A model generated the notes under the pieces. It ran no database searches and had not been told where the DNA came from. It saw nothing but the letters and a program-made list of their open reading frames with translations. From Hypomyces perniciosus (lineage: Eukaryota; Ascomycota; Sordariomycetes; Hypocreales; Hypocreaceae), in the NCBI GenBank assembly GCA_008477525.1, contig SPDT01000005.1:372001-436000 (forward strand): a DNA stretch of 64,000 nucleotides, read 5' to 3'. Below are positions 33,944 to 46,900 of the stretch, piece after piece. Position numbers and translations under genes: made by a program. Every line of letters starts with the position of its first letter. The stretch's first letter is position 1.

Positions 33944-34551
33944 GTTTTGCACAGCTCTATTATACGACAGAACAAGCCCAGACCAAGACTTTGGGCTGCT
34001 ATAAGAATACAGAACTTTTGATGGCCAGACTTGCTATCGTCCACTCCTTCACGATCATGCTATTCTCCTTTGTTTTAAAGATTTCTTTCTTTCTTCATGA
34101 AAAAATACGTGTCATGTTTATGCATTGGGCAGCGAGACTCTGGGTATTTTTTAAAGTAATTTGTTACGTGGTTCATGAGGGCATTATAAAGATTGGATTA
34201 TGACAAAGAATGGCATACAGCATCGGCGCAGGGATCATTGGAATTTATTGTTTTTTTTTGTTCATCCAACATCGCGCAGGAAACAGAAAACTCCCCCCAA
34301 AAAAAACACGCAATTACTGTACGAATTTACATGGCTGACTTTACACTGCCTTTTTCCCCTTTGTACGATATGAGAGCAATGAGACTTATGATTTGATTCA
34401 AAAACTTTGATGAAAAAACTACGTCATGATTTATGCCTAATAAAAAGTTGCTGTGCCATGGAATCCCTTGTAGTGACTCACCCAACTCCGTAAAACGCCT
34501 TGTCGTGCACATCATCACCAACACGCCCTCGTGACTCGCTCATTTCAGTCA
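33944..34551. other. Convergent intergenic region
   Basis: 3' flanks of the Ser-rich protein gene and the GCP4-like gene. T- and A-rich tracts (34,245-34,310); no gene. Confidence 0.6.
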
Positions 34552-36862
34552 TTAGTAGCCATCAAACCCTGTGCTGATCCACGTTCCAAAGTCCAACTTC
34601 ATCAGCAGCCGATTAATTCCGCCCAGCCTCGTCGGGGTGTACTTCTCCCCCTGTCCATAGTCCTCCTCGCCATCATGCGCCACGTCAAGACCCTCCCATG
34701 CGTGCAGGAACTCGGTGTCGCTTTCTAATGCTCGCAGCGCCGCAATCACCTCTTCGATTCCATTTCGGACTTTAGTTTCCACGCCGCGGAGTAGTGCCAT
34801 GACCTGGCGCTCTTCTTTTTCTAGGTCAACAAAGGCATCGACCACGCCGGCATCGGTTTCTAGATCAATTGATGTGAAGATGGAGTGGAGGCGTTGGATG
34901 TAGGAAACAAGGTGGTCGATGTGTTTAAGTAGCGTATATAATAACTCGGTGAACCTTGGCTGAGTCAGGAGGAGTCGATGAACCAATGTGCGAAGATACA
35001 GCGAGTGGGCCGTTGCGAGGGTTTGCGGATCGGGAGCATGATGCAAAAAGAGTCTTGAGGACTCAAGTCCATGCATGCTATTGCTAGAGCCAGGCCTCCA
35101 GTCTGTCGCAATGCTCTGTTTGGTTGAGTGCACTGCTGGCGTGGCTGCACCAGAGCGACCCTCCCGCCGTCGGTCCTTACCAGTTAGCCACGTGAGGAAT
35201 CCCTCCCATAAGCCTTCCACTATTTCTGTCTGCAGATAAGCCTCCGTCTCTCCAAGGAAGAAGATGGCAGCGCTAGCAGTGGTCCATGAGCTTCGCAGCG
35301 CCGTCGCCCGAGCTGACCATCGCTGCCTAATCACACCAGCGTATTCAGTGGCTCCTCGAGGGGCAGGATGGTGCCGTCTCAGCGATGTGATCTTCCAAAG
35401 ATCCGTCAGTCGGATATGAGCCCGGCGCATAGAGAGCAAATAAGAGTTGATGCAAGAGTAAAGTTGAAGATCAGATGGCGAGATCACCATGTCCAAGGGC
35501 GACGGGAGCTGTAGGGAAAGAGTCGCGGGAACGGAGAAGAGGAAGTTTTTGAAAGGTGATGCGGCAAGCATCTTCACAGCCTCTGACCCTAGCCCCTGAC
35601 CTACGGTGATGGCTGTCGATAGGCTGGGCTTTGTCAGATGTAACCGGAGCAAATCTCTCGCAAGCTCCAACTGCTCGTCTTCCTCAACCTGATTCCGCTG
35701 CATTGAAACCAGCACTGCCCAAGTCCGACCCAAGACTGCGGCCACTTCTCCATCTTTGACAGTGACATTCTTCAGCCCATCGTCTTTCTCGTGGGCCAGG
35801 TTGCCCGCCCTTCGCCAGCGATTTCGTCTGTTCTCGTCTGCCTCGTGTGTCAAGGCCATCGCAAATTCTCCTCGGCCCAACAGGAAGAATTCCCGCAGTA
35901 GCTGTAGCATTTCAATAACCTTTGTTGTGGGCAGAATCTTCTGCAGCGTATTCTGTGAAAGCGAAAGACGGATTGAAGTGATTGTTCTTGAAAAGCTCGC
36001 GCCATTGATGGGAAATGTCAAACTTGACAAGTCCTGCAGCTTTGACGAAAGATGCTCGTGGCCCCCCATCCCCGAATCCATAGTGGCTCTGACGCGGGCA
36101 TGATTGAGCGACTTGCCAATAAAGAGCATTGACGATGCTGTAGCCGGCGAAACGAATGACGGCAGAAGCTCAGGTTCATATATATACTGTCCACTGTCAG
36201 TGCGTGGTCACAGGTCGTCTGATCTCACTACTAACCTCAGCAGCGTCCTCCACCTTTTGGACGAAAAAGTCATTGCCTCCCAAGCTCGGTAGTCTTCCAT
36301 AGAGAACCCAGGCCGATACTTGTTTCAGCCATGCTGTTTCGGCCACTCTGACCAAGCTCATTGCTGTCTCTTCAACATCTCTATAACCGCTTTGTAACTC
36401 GGACCTCAGCCGATTCATTATTTGCGATCCCCTGCACGCGCTACCATCTTCATTCTTGGTCAACATAAATTGTGCGATATCCCATAACCACTCGAATCGT
36501 CTTGTCCATTGCGTAAACTCTCCCACTACAGCGGTCAAGGGCACGAGATTGTACTCTCCAACCCATTCTGGGTCCTCCTTGAGTATGCCCGCCTCAACCT
36601 CTAGCACCTTCCGCTGAAAGGCAGACAAGTGTATAGACTGAATAGCCGTAGCGACAGCGCGGCATATCGTGGAGGGATGGGCGGTCGTGATCTGGGCGGC
36701 GTATTTTATGAGCTTGATGTGGACATCACTGAGATGCGCGGCCGAGGCTAACAGCTGACGTTCTGGAGGAGTGACGCCGGACAGCGCGCCCGAATCGGCA
36801 GGTTCGGCTCGGAGGAGAGGCGACGGATGGCCCGAGAGTGATAGGAGGATTTCGTGGAGCAT
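34552..36862 (-). CDS. Gamma-tubulin complex component, GCP4-like (Spc97/Spc98 family)
   Basis: 753-aa protein in two exons (36236-36862 and 34552-36186) split by a 49-nt intron; phase 0 joins EDAAE to YIYEPELLPSF. The start MLHEILLSLSGHPSPLL is characteristic of GCP4. The N-terminal GRIP1 region includes YGRLPSLGGNDFFVQK and the C-terminal GRIP2 region includes LYSCINSYLLSMRRAHIRLTDLW. GCP4-6 assemble with gamma-tubulin, GCP2 and GCP3 into the ring complex that nucleates microtubules at spindle pole bodies and septa. Its length fits GCP4, the smallest GCP. The gene lies head-to-tail with the spartin-like gene. Confidence 0.9.
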
Positions 36863-37551
36863 GGCTCCAATGATTGAGGTCTAAGAGTGGCAGACGTTAG
36901 GGCTGTGCGATCGGATCGGCATTGGCGGAGATGGTATACTGCTTGTTGGCCTTTTTCGATTTAATGGAGTCACTTATCCTCTGGATTATTAGAATAATGA
37001 CACCGAGGAGCTCGTACCGACACATTGGCTGTAAGACGATCCGTCTTTCGCAGCTTCAGCTTGGATGGTGGGGTCAAGCCGATTGAAGGCCAATGGGGCG
37101 GAATAGGTGACCTGCGAACTGCGTTGGAGATGGACGACCGGCCTCCACGGCTGGATGAACAGGGAATGGAATTATCGAGGATCCAAGTAACTGAGCTCTC
37201 GATATTCACAGAACCTGATACGTATAGCCAAAGGGAGCGCCGTCGCGACGCGATCGTGATGATGGAGCAATGAACTTATGCTCAAGTGGAGCCTACCGTC
37301 ATTGTGATCCACGTCTTCACGTGACCCCACACATGATCTCCATAATGTTATACTACCTTCGTACGACGTACTCACGCCATCGTCTTTACATGCATCTTCA
37401 TCTCATGTTTCAATTCGTACCTATGATACTATGATACGGGTATTCTTATTAACAAGCCCAATATCAAGCTCTTCTTGAGCTTCTAAATGCTCGGCAATTT
37501 TCATTTATCAATTGGAAGCATAAAACACGCGCTATGGCCGCCCTTCATTCC
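36863..37551. other. Intergenic, GCP4-like promoter side
   Basis: Contains the GCP4-like promoter and the spartin-like 3' flank. A CCTTCGTACGACGTACTC motif is near 37,355. No gene is supported. Confidence 0.55.
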
Positions 37552-39183
37552 TTATGAAGCCGGCTTCTTCCCCTTAGGGTCCTGTCCGCTCGTAAAGCTT
37601 CTCACGTCTCCATAGGTGTCATGCGTCCTGTTTCCATCGCCATTGCCTCCCGCGACAATAGCCGGATTTGAATCGTTTTCACCTCCAACGATGATTTGAC
37701 CACCACCCTTGACCTTGCCCACGACCATACCCTTGGCGACACTCTTCAAAATGGCACGACGGGAGACGCCCGTGACATCGATATAGACGAGTCCGACGTT
37801 CTTGAAGCCGCCTCCCAGGTTTCTTGATACCTCGCCAGCTTCAGGCCCCCATCGGTGCCCAACCACCGTAGACACGCTCTGTGTGGTGCCAGTGAGCAGA
37901 TTTCGACCAGCTTGTTCCACACCGTCGACCACAGTGTTGAAAGCCATCAAACTCTTATTCAAGACTCCCGGTTTATAGCTCTCAATCATATTCCCGTCTT
38001 TATCGAAACCTCTAGCCTTGCCATCCTTTCGGCGCGTAACACTAGCACCAAAGTTCTGCGCGAATTTATTAATCGAGCCAATTGTTGTGGCGGAGAGGCC
38101 AGCTGCCTTGGTCGAGTAATGGTTGATACGGCGGATGTGATCATGCGTCGCAGGTGCGAAGGTCATGGGCTTGGCGGCGGGCTTGGTGCTCTTTGTGAAG
38201 TTATCGGCTTGATTCTGTAACGTCTTGGTGACGAAGTCGGTTGTGGTAATGAGGAGCCTCGAGGCTTTCGTGGCTGACGAGACGATCGTTGATTTCCTGT
38301 ATGCAGGGTGTAGTGTGTCTTCTTCGATATAGTCATACGCTGGGTGGACAGCGATGTTTTGGCTACCATCGGTAGGTAGGACGATTTCGACGGGGTCTAA
38401 CAAACACACGTTAGCGATCATGACACAGCTGAGGCAGGTGGAAAGTACCTTTAGACCCAGGTTTAATGGCGCTGTCTTCTACCAATTTGAAGCCATCGCT
38501 CAGCTCGCCCATGACACTGCCATCTTCTTCATCGACGAGGACAATTCTACCGGCCAAGTGGGAGCTGTGGCTGCCCTGAACATAGCCCTCGCCAGGATCA
38601 AAGGCCGCTGGGTTGTATGGAGGCAGCTCTTCACCCGCCGCCTCCTTCGACTTAGACCTAGCCGCGTCGGGTCTCTTTGGCTTGGCTGTGGCTGTGGCTG
38701 GCGCTGGCGCCGGGGCTCGTTCGAGAAACGCTGTGCACTGGGCAAGGATCGTCTCAAAGGTATCCACGTCCTCCTGCACACTAGGTCGACTTCCAACAGG
38801 TGGGAACTCGATGCGGGTGAATGCACCACTGTTGGGGCCGAGATCCCATCGCGGGACGAGGTAGCTGTTTGGCGGCTGGTGATAGATCTGCGTCGTGGCT
38901 GGCATAGGGAGGTCGAGCTCGGGAGGCAAGTGCAGATGCAAGTAGAAATCCTCTTCTCCGTTGCCCACTCCTGAAGGGTCCGCGAAGCCTGAGGATGTTG
39001 GGACCATAAGCAGAGATAGTGTCTGCGGCCCCGAGGGCGTCAGTGGATGCTCCGAGCCATTTGCGATATGGTAAGCCTTGATGCCCTCGACTGCATAGAG
39101 CAGTTTCGGATCCTGGGCTTCAATTAGCGGTCTCGAAGGGATCAATGTATGTAGAATCGGCGCACATTGTGTCCGGAGGCCAT
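37552..39183 (-). CDS. Spartin-like senescence-domain protein
   Basis: 508-aa protein in three exons: 39166-39183 (18 nt, MASGHN), 38449-39112 and 37552-38396. The first intron (39113-39165) has a GCTAAT branch site and CCCAG acceptor; without it the frame has no ATG. The product then reads DPKLLYAVEGIKAYHIANG, followed by a Pro-rich linker and a C-terminal senescence/spartin domain (about 260-460) with hydrophobic and Gly-rich helices: SSATKASRLLITTTDFVTKTL, AAGLSATTIGSINKFAQNFG and GLVYIDVTGVSRRAILKS. Human spartin acts at endosomes and lipid droplets; its senescence domain binds lipid. Fungal roles are not established. The tail is Gly/Asn/Asp-rich and low-complexity. It is divergent from the Tc-like gene. 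Confidence 0.87.
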
Positions 39184-40972
39184 AACGATGGTGGTATTGG
39201 ATCGTGAAGCAGTGAAGATACGATGCGACGCGGGGCTAGGCGGGGCTTTGGGTAACCGGGCTTCAATTGCTTGCTTGCTGGTGCTGATGGACGGACTATG
39301 AACCGGCCTTGATAAAGGGAATTATATAAAACAGTACAGAGTACTCCGCACCGTAGGGAGTCTATAATTCAGATGCTGGTCGGATTATAAAACCGGCCAC
39401 CTTGAATATAAATAGAGTCGTCTCCATCACCTGTCAACGATCCCTGGTTGGCTCCAGAAGCGCCAGACATCGTGAGGCCTCTCACCCCCTGTGACGACGT
39501 CATTGGTAAGCATCGTCATCTCCCCACTGCTAGGGATATGAGCTTATCTTTACTACTCTATTCCCGAATTCTGACGTCTGACAGCCGTATCGTTCCATGT
39601 CTTTTGTCGAAGAATCACATGTTTAAAATGACCACTGTGTTGTTGGGCAGTTGGTTGGCAAAAACTTGGCACAGGACCACCATCTCCAACCCATGTTAAA
39701 TAAAGGAGATTAAAAAAAATGATACCCGGGACGTCGCAGATTTAATAGAATTTCTTGGAAATACGGAGCAGTGTTGCATTAATTCTTTGAACAATTTTAC
39801 TCTGGCATTTAGTAGTGGTATTCGCGCATCCGAGCCCTAGCATCTAGCAGTATCAACCATTCAGGGCACCCTACGTTTAATGTGGTGGGAAGTTCTTGAG
39901 TCACTAGGAAAGATGTAACAATGTAAGTACAGTCACGGTAAGGTTTTTTATTGGACATTTATAATTGATATGTTAGCTAGCTATTTAGTGAATATGGGAA
40001 TGAAAGACCTCAAAGGATAGAGTACCTTAGGTGTAATGTGATTTGGTCTTTCGAGTAAGGTAGTTGAGTTGGTCATGTTTCTCTCTCCAGCTATCAAACT
40101 CTCATGTACAGGAAAAAAAGAAAACGAAAATAGGAGGTCATCTACAAAGTTTGACATTCACCTTTTCATGCCGTTGATCTGGAACTCGGGTATAACTATC
40201 CGAACGGCTTTCGCAAAGCAGCATCTCACTCCAGGCACCGAGCCGCCGGCATCATCCTACCCTATCGACTCTACATATTATCAAACCTCTTTTACTTCTC
40301 TCCTACTACCTCACATTCTATTGTCATTATATAAAATCTTTTTATATCTACCGCATACTACCATCTATTGGTGTCGGTCTTCATGCTGTTGCGTCCAACG
40401 ACCCCTCTTCCACACGTTCTAGAACCAGACACTCCGCAGTACAGCGTACTTCGGAAACGAGAAGGAGTTCCGTCCATCATACGATTTTCTGTAGTATATC
40501 ACCTCGTGTTATTCGTCATATTCCTTCCCAATAGAGAGTCAAGATGCAGGTGATAGTGACAAATCCGTCATTTCTCAATTACCTTTCAACTTCAGCACGC
40601 CACAATCACTTGAATGTGGAGGCATGGGCCTGATCCTGATTTGACTCCGGGCTGCGGGCCAGTTGCATCCATTCAAGTTCGCAGCGCGGCATATTTCTCA
40701 TTCGCTCCGAGACCAGCTGAATACCCATCTTTATGCATCTTGCTGATTCTTGCAGCACATGCGGGGAACACACTCCATGTCCATGGAGGCTCAGCCCTCC
40801 TCCTTACAGCGTTCAGAAGTTTGCAGCAGGTGAATTGGTGCCTAAATTGTACTTCTTAGCTAAAGAGAACCCCATTTCTCCTATATTTTCCTCACTGAGC
40901 TCTAATCGACTGAGCAATTAGCCGTCCCATGCAAGTATACCAATTACATCCCATCGTCACTTCAAACAGCAA
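39184..40972. promoter_or_regulatory. 1.8-kb divergent promoter region, spartin-like / Tc-like toxin gene
   Basis: Both flanking genes start here. A GAGTACTCCGCACCGTAGGG motif is near 39,340-39,360, and AT-rich blocks lie at 39,700-40,070. This is where base composition starts to shift from the housekeeping arm toward the accessory island. No gene or conserved operator is recognisable. Confidence 0.45.
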
Positions 40973-43900
40973 ATGGATTCTCGCAAGAAATTTACTGTAG
41001 ATGAAAAGGCATCAGGGCAAGTAGACGCCCCTGACCCATTGTTACCCGCCAGGCGCACCCATACAAACCCAGTCGTCTCGTCCGGGCCAGCCCCCGAGGT
41101 TGATGCTGTGACTGGATCTCTCTCCTTGAGCGTTCCGATTTATACTTCTCCCGGTAGATCGGGCTTCGGACCTTCACTCTCTTTGACCTATGATTCCAGT
41201 CAAGGAAATGGGGTATTTGGTCTGGGCTGGCGCTTGAGCATCGCGAGCGTCACACGCAAGACGACGAGGCAACTACCGCAGTATGGACCTGGCGACACAG
41301 ACGTGTTTGCCCTGTCTGACCTGGATGATCTTGTTCCAATCCCGGTAGAACAAGAAGTGCTCAGAAATGGTTGGAGAATTCGGCGCTATAACCCACGAAC
41401 CAGTTATGAGGCTTCGAGGGTTGAGCAGTGGACCAACACTTCTTCTGAGGATGATGTCCATTGGCGTGTCTTCTCAGCAGATAATGTCACAACAATCTTT
41501 GGTCAGACTGACCAAAGTCGTATCTTTGAGCCCGCGACCGAGTTCAATGGTGGGAAGAAACGCATATTTTCGTGGTTGATATCGGAGAGGTTCGATGCTA
41601 ATGGAAATAATATGCGCTTCCGGTACAAGACCGAGGATTTGGCTGGTGTTGGTCCTAGTGATGCCGTGTACGAGGACGGCACTTCTGAGAGCCCACAGCG
41701 GTATCTAAAGAGCGTTGTATACGGCAATCGAGTGCCGAATCGGCAGTTGGATACATGGGCAGTTGATCCAACTTTGGTACCAGACAATGGCTGGCTGTTC
41801 GAGACTGTCTTCGACTACGGTGAACATGATCTTGCTGCGCCAACGACAGCCGAGATCAAGCCCTGGGCGTTGCGCAGAGATCCTTTCTCGACACATAAGA
41901 GTGGATTCGAAATACGTACATACCGACTCTGCCAACGAATTCTCATGTTTCATCATATACCTGAGGAGTTGAGTGGGTCACAGGATACGTTGGTCTCATC
42001 AACTGTATTCAAATATGACGAGGAGGCTTTCCCTAGTGGCATACCTCTCCTTTTGAGTGTCACGAATCACGGGCACGCACCGAACCTCAAGACAGAATCG
42101 TTTCCGCCTTTAACTTTTGAGTACACCCAGGCCAAGGACTTATCACAATGTGTTCTTGTTGATGCTGACTGCGAGAATCTTCAATTTTCCGCAGCTGGTA
42201 TTTCCACAGGGGTCACAGAGTATTTGGACTTTAACGGCGAAGGCTCGCCAGGATTCTTGACTCGCCGCGATGGTGCTTGGTGGTATCAGCGCAACGAGAG
42301 CGCCGCTTCTGATCCCCCAAAGTGCGAATTCGGGGTGCCCAAGCTCGTTCAGGAGATGCCAAACGCTTCTAGTCATGCGCAGTTTACTGACTTGACCCAT
42401 AATGGGAAGCCGGGGCTGGTTTGCGGACTTGGTAACGACACTGGCGGACTCAAGGGATATTATGAAAGAACTGAAGATGACGGATGGGTCAACTTTGTAC
42501 CCTTCTCTTCCTCCGCCAACATCGATTTACTGGACCCTCGAGTACGAATGGTTGATCTTACGGGTGATGGGACGGCCGACATACTCCAATTCACGAATGA
42601 CGGGGGATTACTAGAGTGGTACCCATCGTTAGGTGCCAAAGGATTCGGAGAACAAGTCGGGATGCAGAGTGCTAGCCACCCAGTTTTGCGTGTCAACGAC
42701 CTCGATAATTATGTGTACATGGCAGACATGACGGGTGATGGCCTTGCTGATATTGTGCAAATCGAGAATGCCAACATTGTGTACTGGCCAAATCAGGGAT
42801 ATGGCAGATTCGGCCGCAAAGTCACAATGCAAAATGCTCCTCAGATCAATGAGTTTACTCATGAGCGATTGCGACTCTCGGATGTCACTGGCTCTGGCAC
42901 GACAGACCTGATCTATTTACCTCCTGGCGGAGGTGTACATGTCTACTATAACCGTGTTGGCAACAAGTGGAGCGACACACAGAAAATCTCAGGGTTTCCA
43001 CAATTGGACAGTGTTGCCTCAGTTATGGTTCTGGATCTTTTGGGTCAAGGGACGCCGTGTTTGTGCTGGTCTTCACCTGCCTGTGACTCTCTGTTTGCTG
43101 GGACGAAGGGTGCTTTTCGATACATTGATCTCATGGGCGGACAGAAGCCCGGCCTTCTCAACACGCATCACAACGGCTTTGGGCTGGAGAGTTTAATCAG
43201 TTATGCACCATCGACGAAATTCTATCTTCAAGACGAACGCTCAAGTCATGCATGGGAGACTCGTCTTCCATTCCCTGTTCAGTGCGTTGAACGTCTCGTG
43301 AGAGTCGATCGGATTACACCAGCAACTGCCACAACCAGGTATACCTATCATGATGGATACTACGACCCGTCGGAAAGAGAGTTTCGGGGATTTGGAATGG
43401 TTGAACAGTGGGACGCACAAGAGTTCTCTGGAACACAGCCTGACAATAAGGGGAAGTTTCGGACGCCCACAACATGGCTGAAGAGCTGGTTCCACCTTGG
43501 CAAGTTGCCATCAGCTGAATCTGCGCCGGGTACCCAGATATTAAAAGCACCAGAAGAGGACCAGGCCACTACGGACGCGTACAGAGCTCTCAAGGGACAT
43601 CTTCTAAGGACAGAAATATACAATCAAGATATCTCACAAAGCAGTCCGCGTTCATACATGTCTGAGGAGCACACATACAATGTGGCTACTGTACAGCAAC
43701 GCAATAGTCATGGGCATGGCGTCTACCGTGTTGTTCAACGAGAGAAGTTAACTTCTCAGACAGAACGAAGCAGTGACCTCCGTTTGTCGCACGAAATTGT
43801 CCTTCAGACAGATGACTACGGTCGCGTAACAAAGTCGGCGTCCATAGCATACGGAAAGAAGGCCAGCGATCTGGAACGTGTTGGCGATAGAGCCAAGCAA

Positions 43901-46900
43901 GAGGCGACGGTGATATCATATTCTGAAACTGACTACACAAATGTTATCAATGGCAATGAAGATTTTCGACTGCCCCTACCATGCGAAACGCGGCAGTATC
44001 GGCTATCCGCAGCCCCTGAGAAGGAGATCTTCGATTTTTCAACACTTGTTGCAGACGACTTTGCATTCTTCAAAAACGCCACTGAAACTTCTTTTGACGA
44101 CAAAGATTTGAAGGGAAAGAAGGTGCTGATAGCCAGGAATCGCTCGTTCTACCGCAGCAGTGATTTATCGACATGCTTGCCCCTCGGTAAGCTAGAGGAG
44201 TACTCTACTATCGATCGGACTTATGATCTTGCCATGACTCCAGACATTCTTTCAAAATTGTCACGGGTCCTTAACGACTTCGGTACCACTGATGTGAAGA
44301 AAACGCTACAGTCGGAAGGGGGCTATCGTGACCTTGACGAAGACAATCATTGGTGGGTTCCATCAGGACAGTCACGATACTCAACATCGAAAGATGCCAC
44401 GGTACGTAAAGCCAAGATTTTCTGAACTCAACAGATGTTAAATTGTTCCTACAGGTAGAGTTGAAGGATGCCAGGCGCGGTTTCTACATCGCACGCGTGA
44501 ATGTTGATCCTTTTGGCGTCCGAACATCCATGGACCTAGATTCTTACAGCCTTTTCCACGTGAAGCAAGTTGACGGTGTACAAAATACAACGACTTGGGT
44601 GTGTAACTATGTGGCAATGCAGGCCAAGCAGACCACCGACCCGAATGGCAACCGGAAACAGACAGTCTTTGACGCTTTGCGCAGAGTTGTTGGTGAGGCG
44701 GTTTCAGGCAAACTCGGAGAACACATCGGCGATAGCCTAGACTCTTTCAAACCGCAGCTCACAGAGGAGCAGATCGAGAGTTTTGTCAAAAACCCCGAGG
44801 GTCCCGTAACGAGATCCGTGTTAGGAAACGCGGGCCGGCGGACCATCTACGTTGGACCAAAACTCTTGAATGGCGGTTGGAACCCTGCCTTCCAAGCCGT
44901 GATAACACGAGACGAGCACTATAAAGATACAGCTCAGCTCAACATCCACTTTGAGTACCTGAATGGATCGGGGGACCCGCTTCAAACATCTTCACTGCAA
45001 TGTTCTGGAAAGTGGCAATGCAGCGGACGCATTGTGTACGACCTCAACAGTCTCCCTGTTCGAACTTTCCGTCCTTTCTTTAGCAACTCGCATATCTTTC
45101 AGTCTCAACCCCCATCTGAAGTGTACCCAACCATCACAACGCTCAGAGACCCAATGGGGCGTGAAATAGGTGTCCTGAATGCAGACCGTACTTGGACGAA
45201 AGTGCGCCATCTACCATGGGCTGTTGAAACATTCGATGCCGGTGACACGGTCCTGATTGAAGATCCAAAAGAGGATATGGACGTTGGCTACTTGTTCAAT
45301 ACCCTTGACGAAGCGTCTTATACGCCCTCGTGGTATGCAACCATGAGCAGCAGCACTGACGCTGACAAAAGAGCTGCTGCACTGAAGTCCAAGGTCTATG
45401 GCGGGACTCCAAAAGTGACACATCGTGACTCACTAGGTCGTGACATAGTGATGGTGGTGGATAATGGAAGCTGGGGGAAGAATACCACACGGTCAAGTTT
45501 CGACTGGCTCGGGAATATCGCACAGGTAGAAAATGCCCGCGGCGCGGTGATCAAAATAGCTTCGTTCGACTTGAGATCCAGGGAGCTATATCGCATAGAC
45601 GCAGAGAGCGGGGAACGCTGGGCACTCTACGATTGTCTTGATCGAGCTATTCTATCGGGGGATTCCCGAAACATGCGAAGGCGTTTCATTTATGATGCTG
45701 CTGGACGGCTCCAAGAAGAGTGGCTGATGGAAGCACCGCGACAGCGTGAGGTCTTGGTGTTGAAGTCAGTGTATGGGGAGAGCGTAACCAACGCCACCAA
45801 ACACAATCTCCGAGAAAAATTGTACCAACAATACGATCAATCCGGGTCCACGCAGAATTCCGAGTTTGACTTCAAGGGTAACTGCGTCGAGTCTCAGATA
45901 CAACTTGCGGAAGATTACAAGAATGTGTTGGACTGGTCACAAACTGGGGAAAACAAACCCGGACTGGAAAGCAAGATCTTTAAGAACATTACAGAATTCA
46001 ACGCTCGAAATCAGGCATCCAAGACAACAACTCCGGATGACAGTTTCACTACGAGAACTTATAACATCGGCGGAGCACTCCAAGTCCTCAACTTTGAGCA
46101 CGCGGATACCAATACCGCATCTGAGTTCATCAGCAACATCATTTTTACGCCAGATGGAAAGCGCGAGCAGATCAGTTATGGAAATAACGTTCAGATAAGC
46201 AACAAATTTAATGACGCAACACGGGAGCTTGATCAAAGCCAGGCCAAGTGCATATCCCAAAGGGGGAAGATTCTCAGGGATGTGGCATTCACGTATGACT
46301 CCTGCGGCCGAGTGACGCACACCTATGACAGCGCAGCACAGGACATCTACATCAGTGGAAATGTTGTCAAGCCGATACAGGACTTTAAATACGACGCCCT
46401 GGGACAGATAATCGAAGCGCGCGGGCGGGAGCTGATGGATGCCTCTGATGGAAAGAAGACATTAAAACCTTCTTCGCCATCAGACTCGCTGAGCAGCCTT
46501 CCTTTGAATGGCGCCCAGATATGTGAATATCTCGAGAAGTATCAGTATGACTCAGTCGGAAACATTACTGCTGTTCGACATACTGCAGCAAGCGATACAA
46601 CAATCTCAGGGTGGACCAGGAATTACTACTACGAAGAACCCAGCTGTATAAGTGGTAAAAGTGACCGTCTGAGTCGGACAACGGTTGGTCGCACGTCAGA
46701 CAGCTATGGCTATGATAAAAACGGATGTATGACCTCTGGTTCGACTTATTATTCTTCGCTTGCCTGGGACTTCAACAACCGACTCCGTTCTTCCTCGTCG
46801 CAAATTGTCAAGGATGGCATTCCAGAAACGACGTGGTATGTTTACAATGCTTTGGGCCACCGAGTCCGCAAGGTTGTCGAACGGTCCGTGTCTGCTGGTG

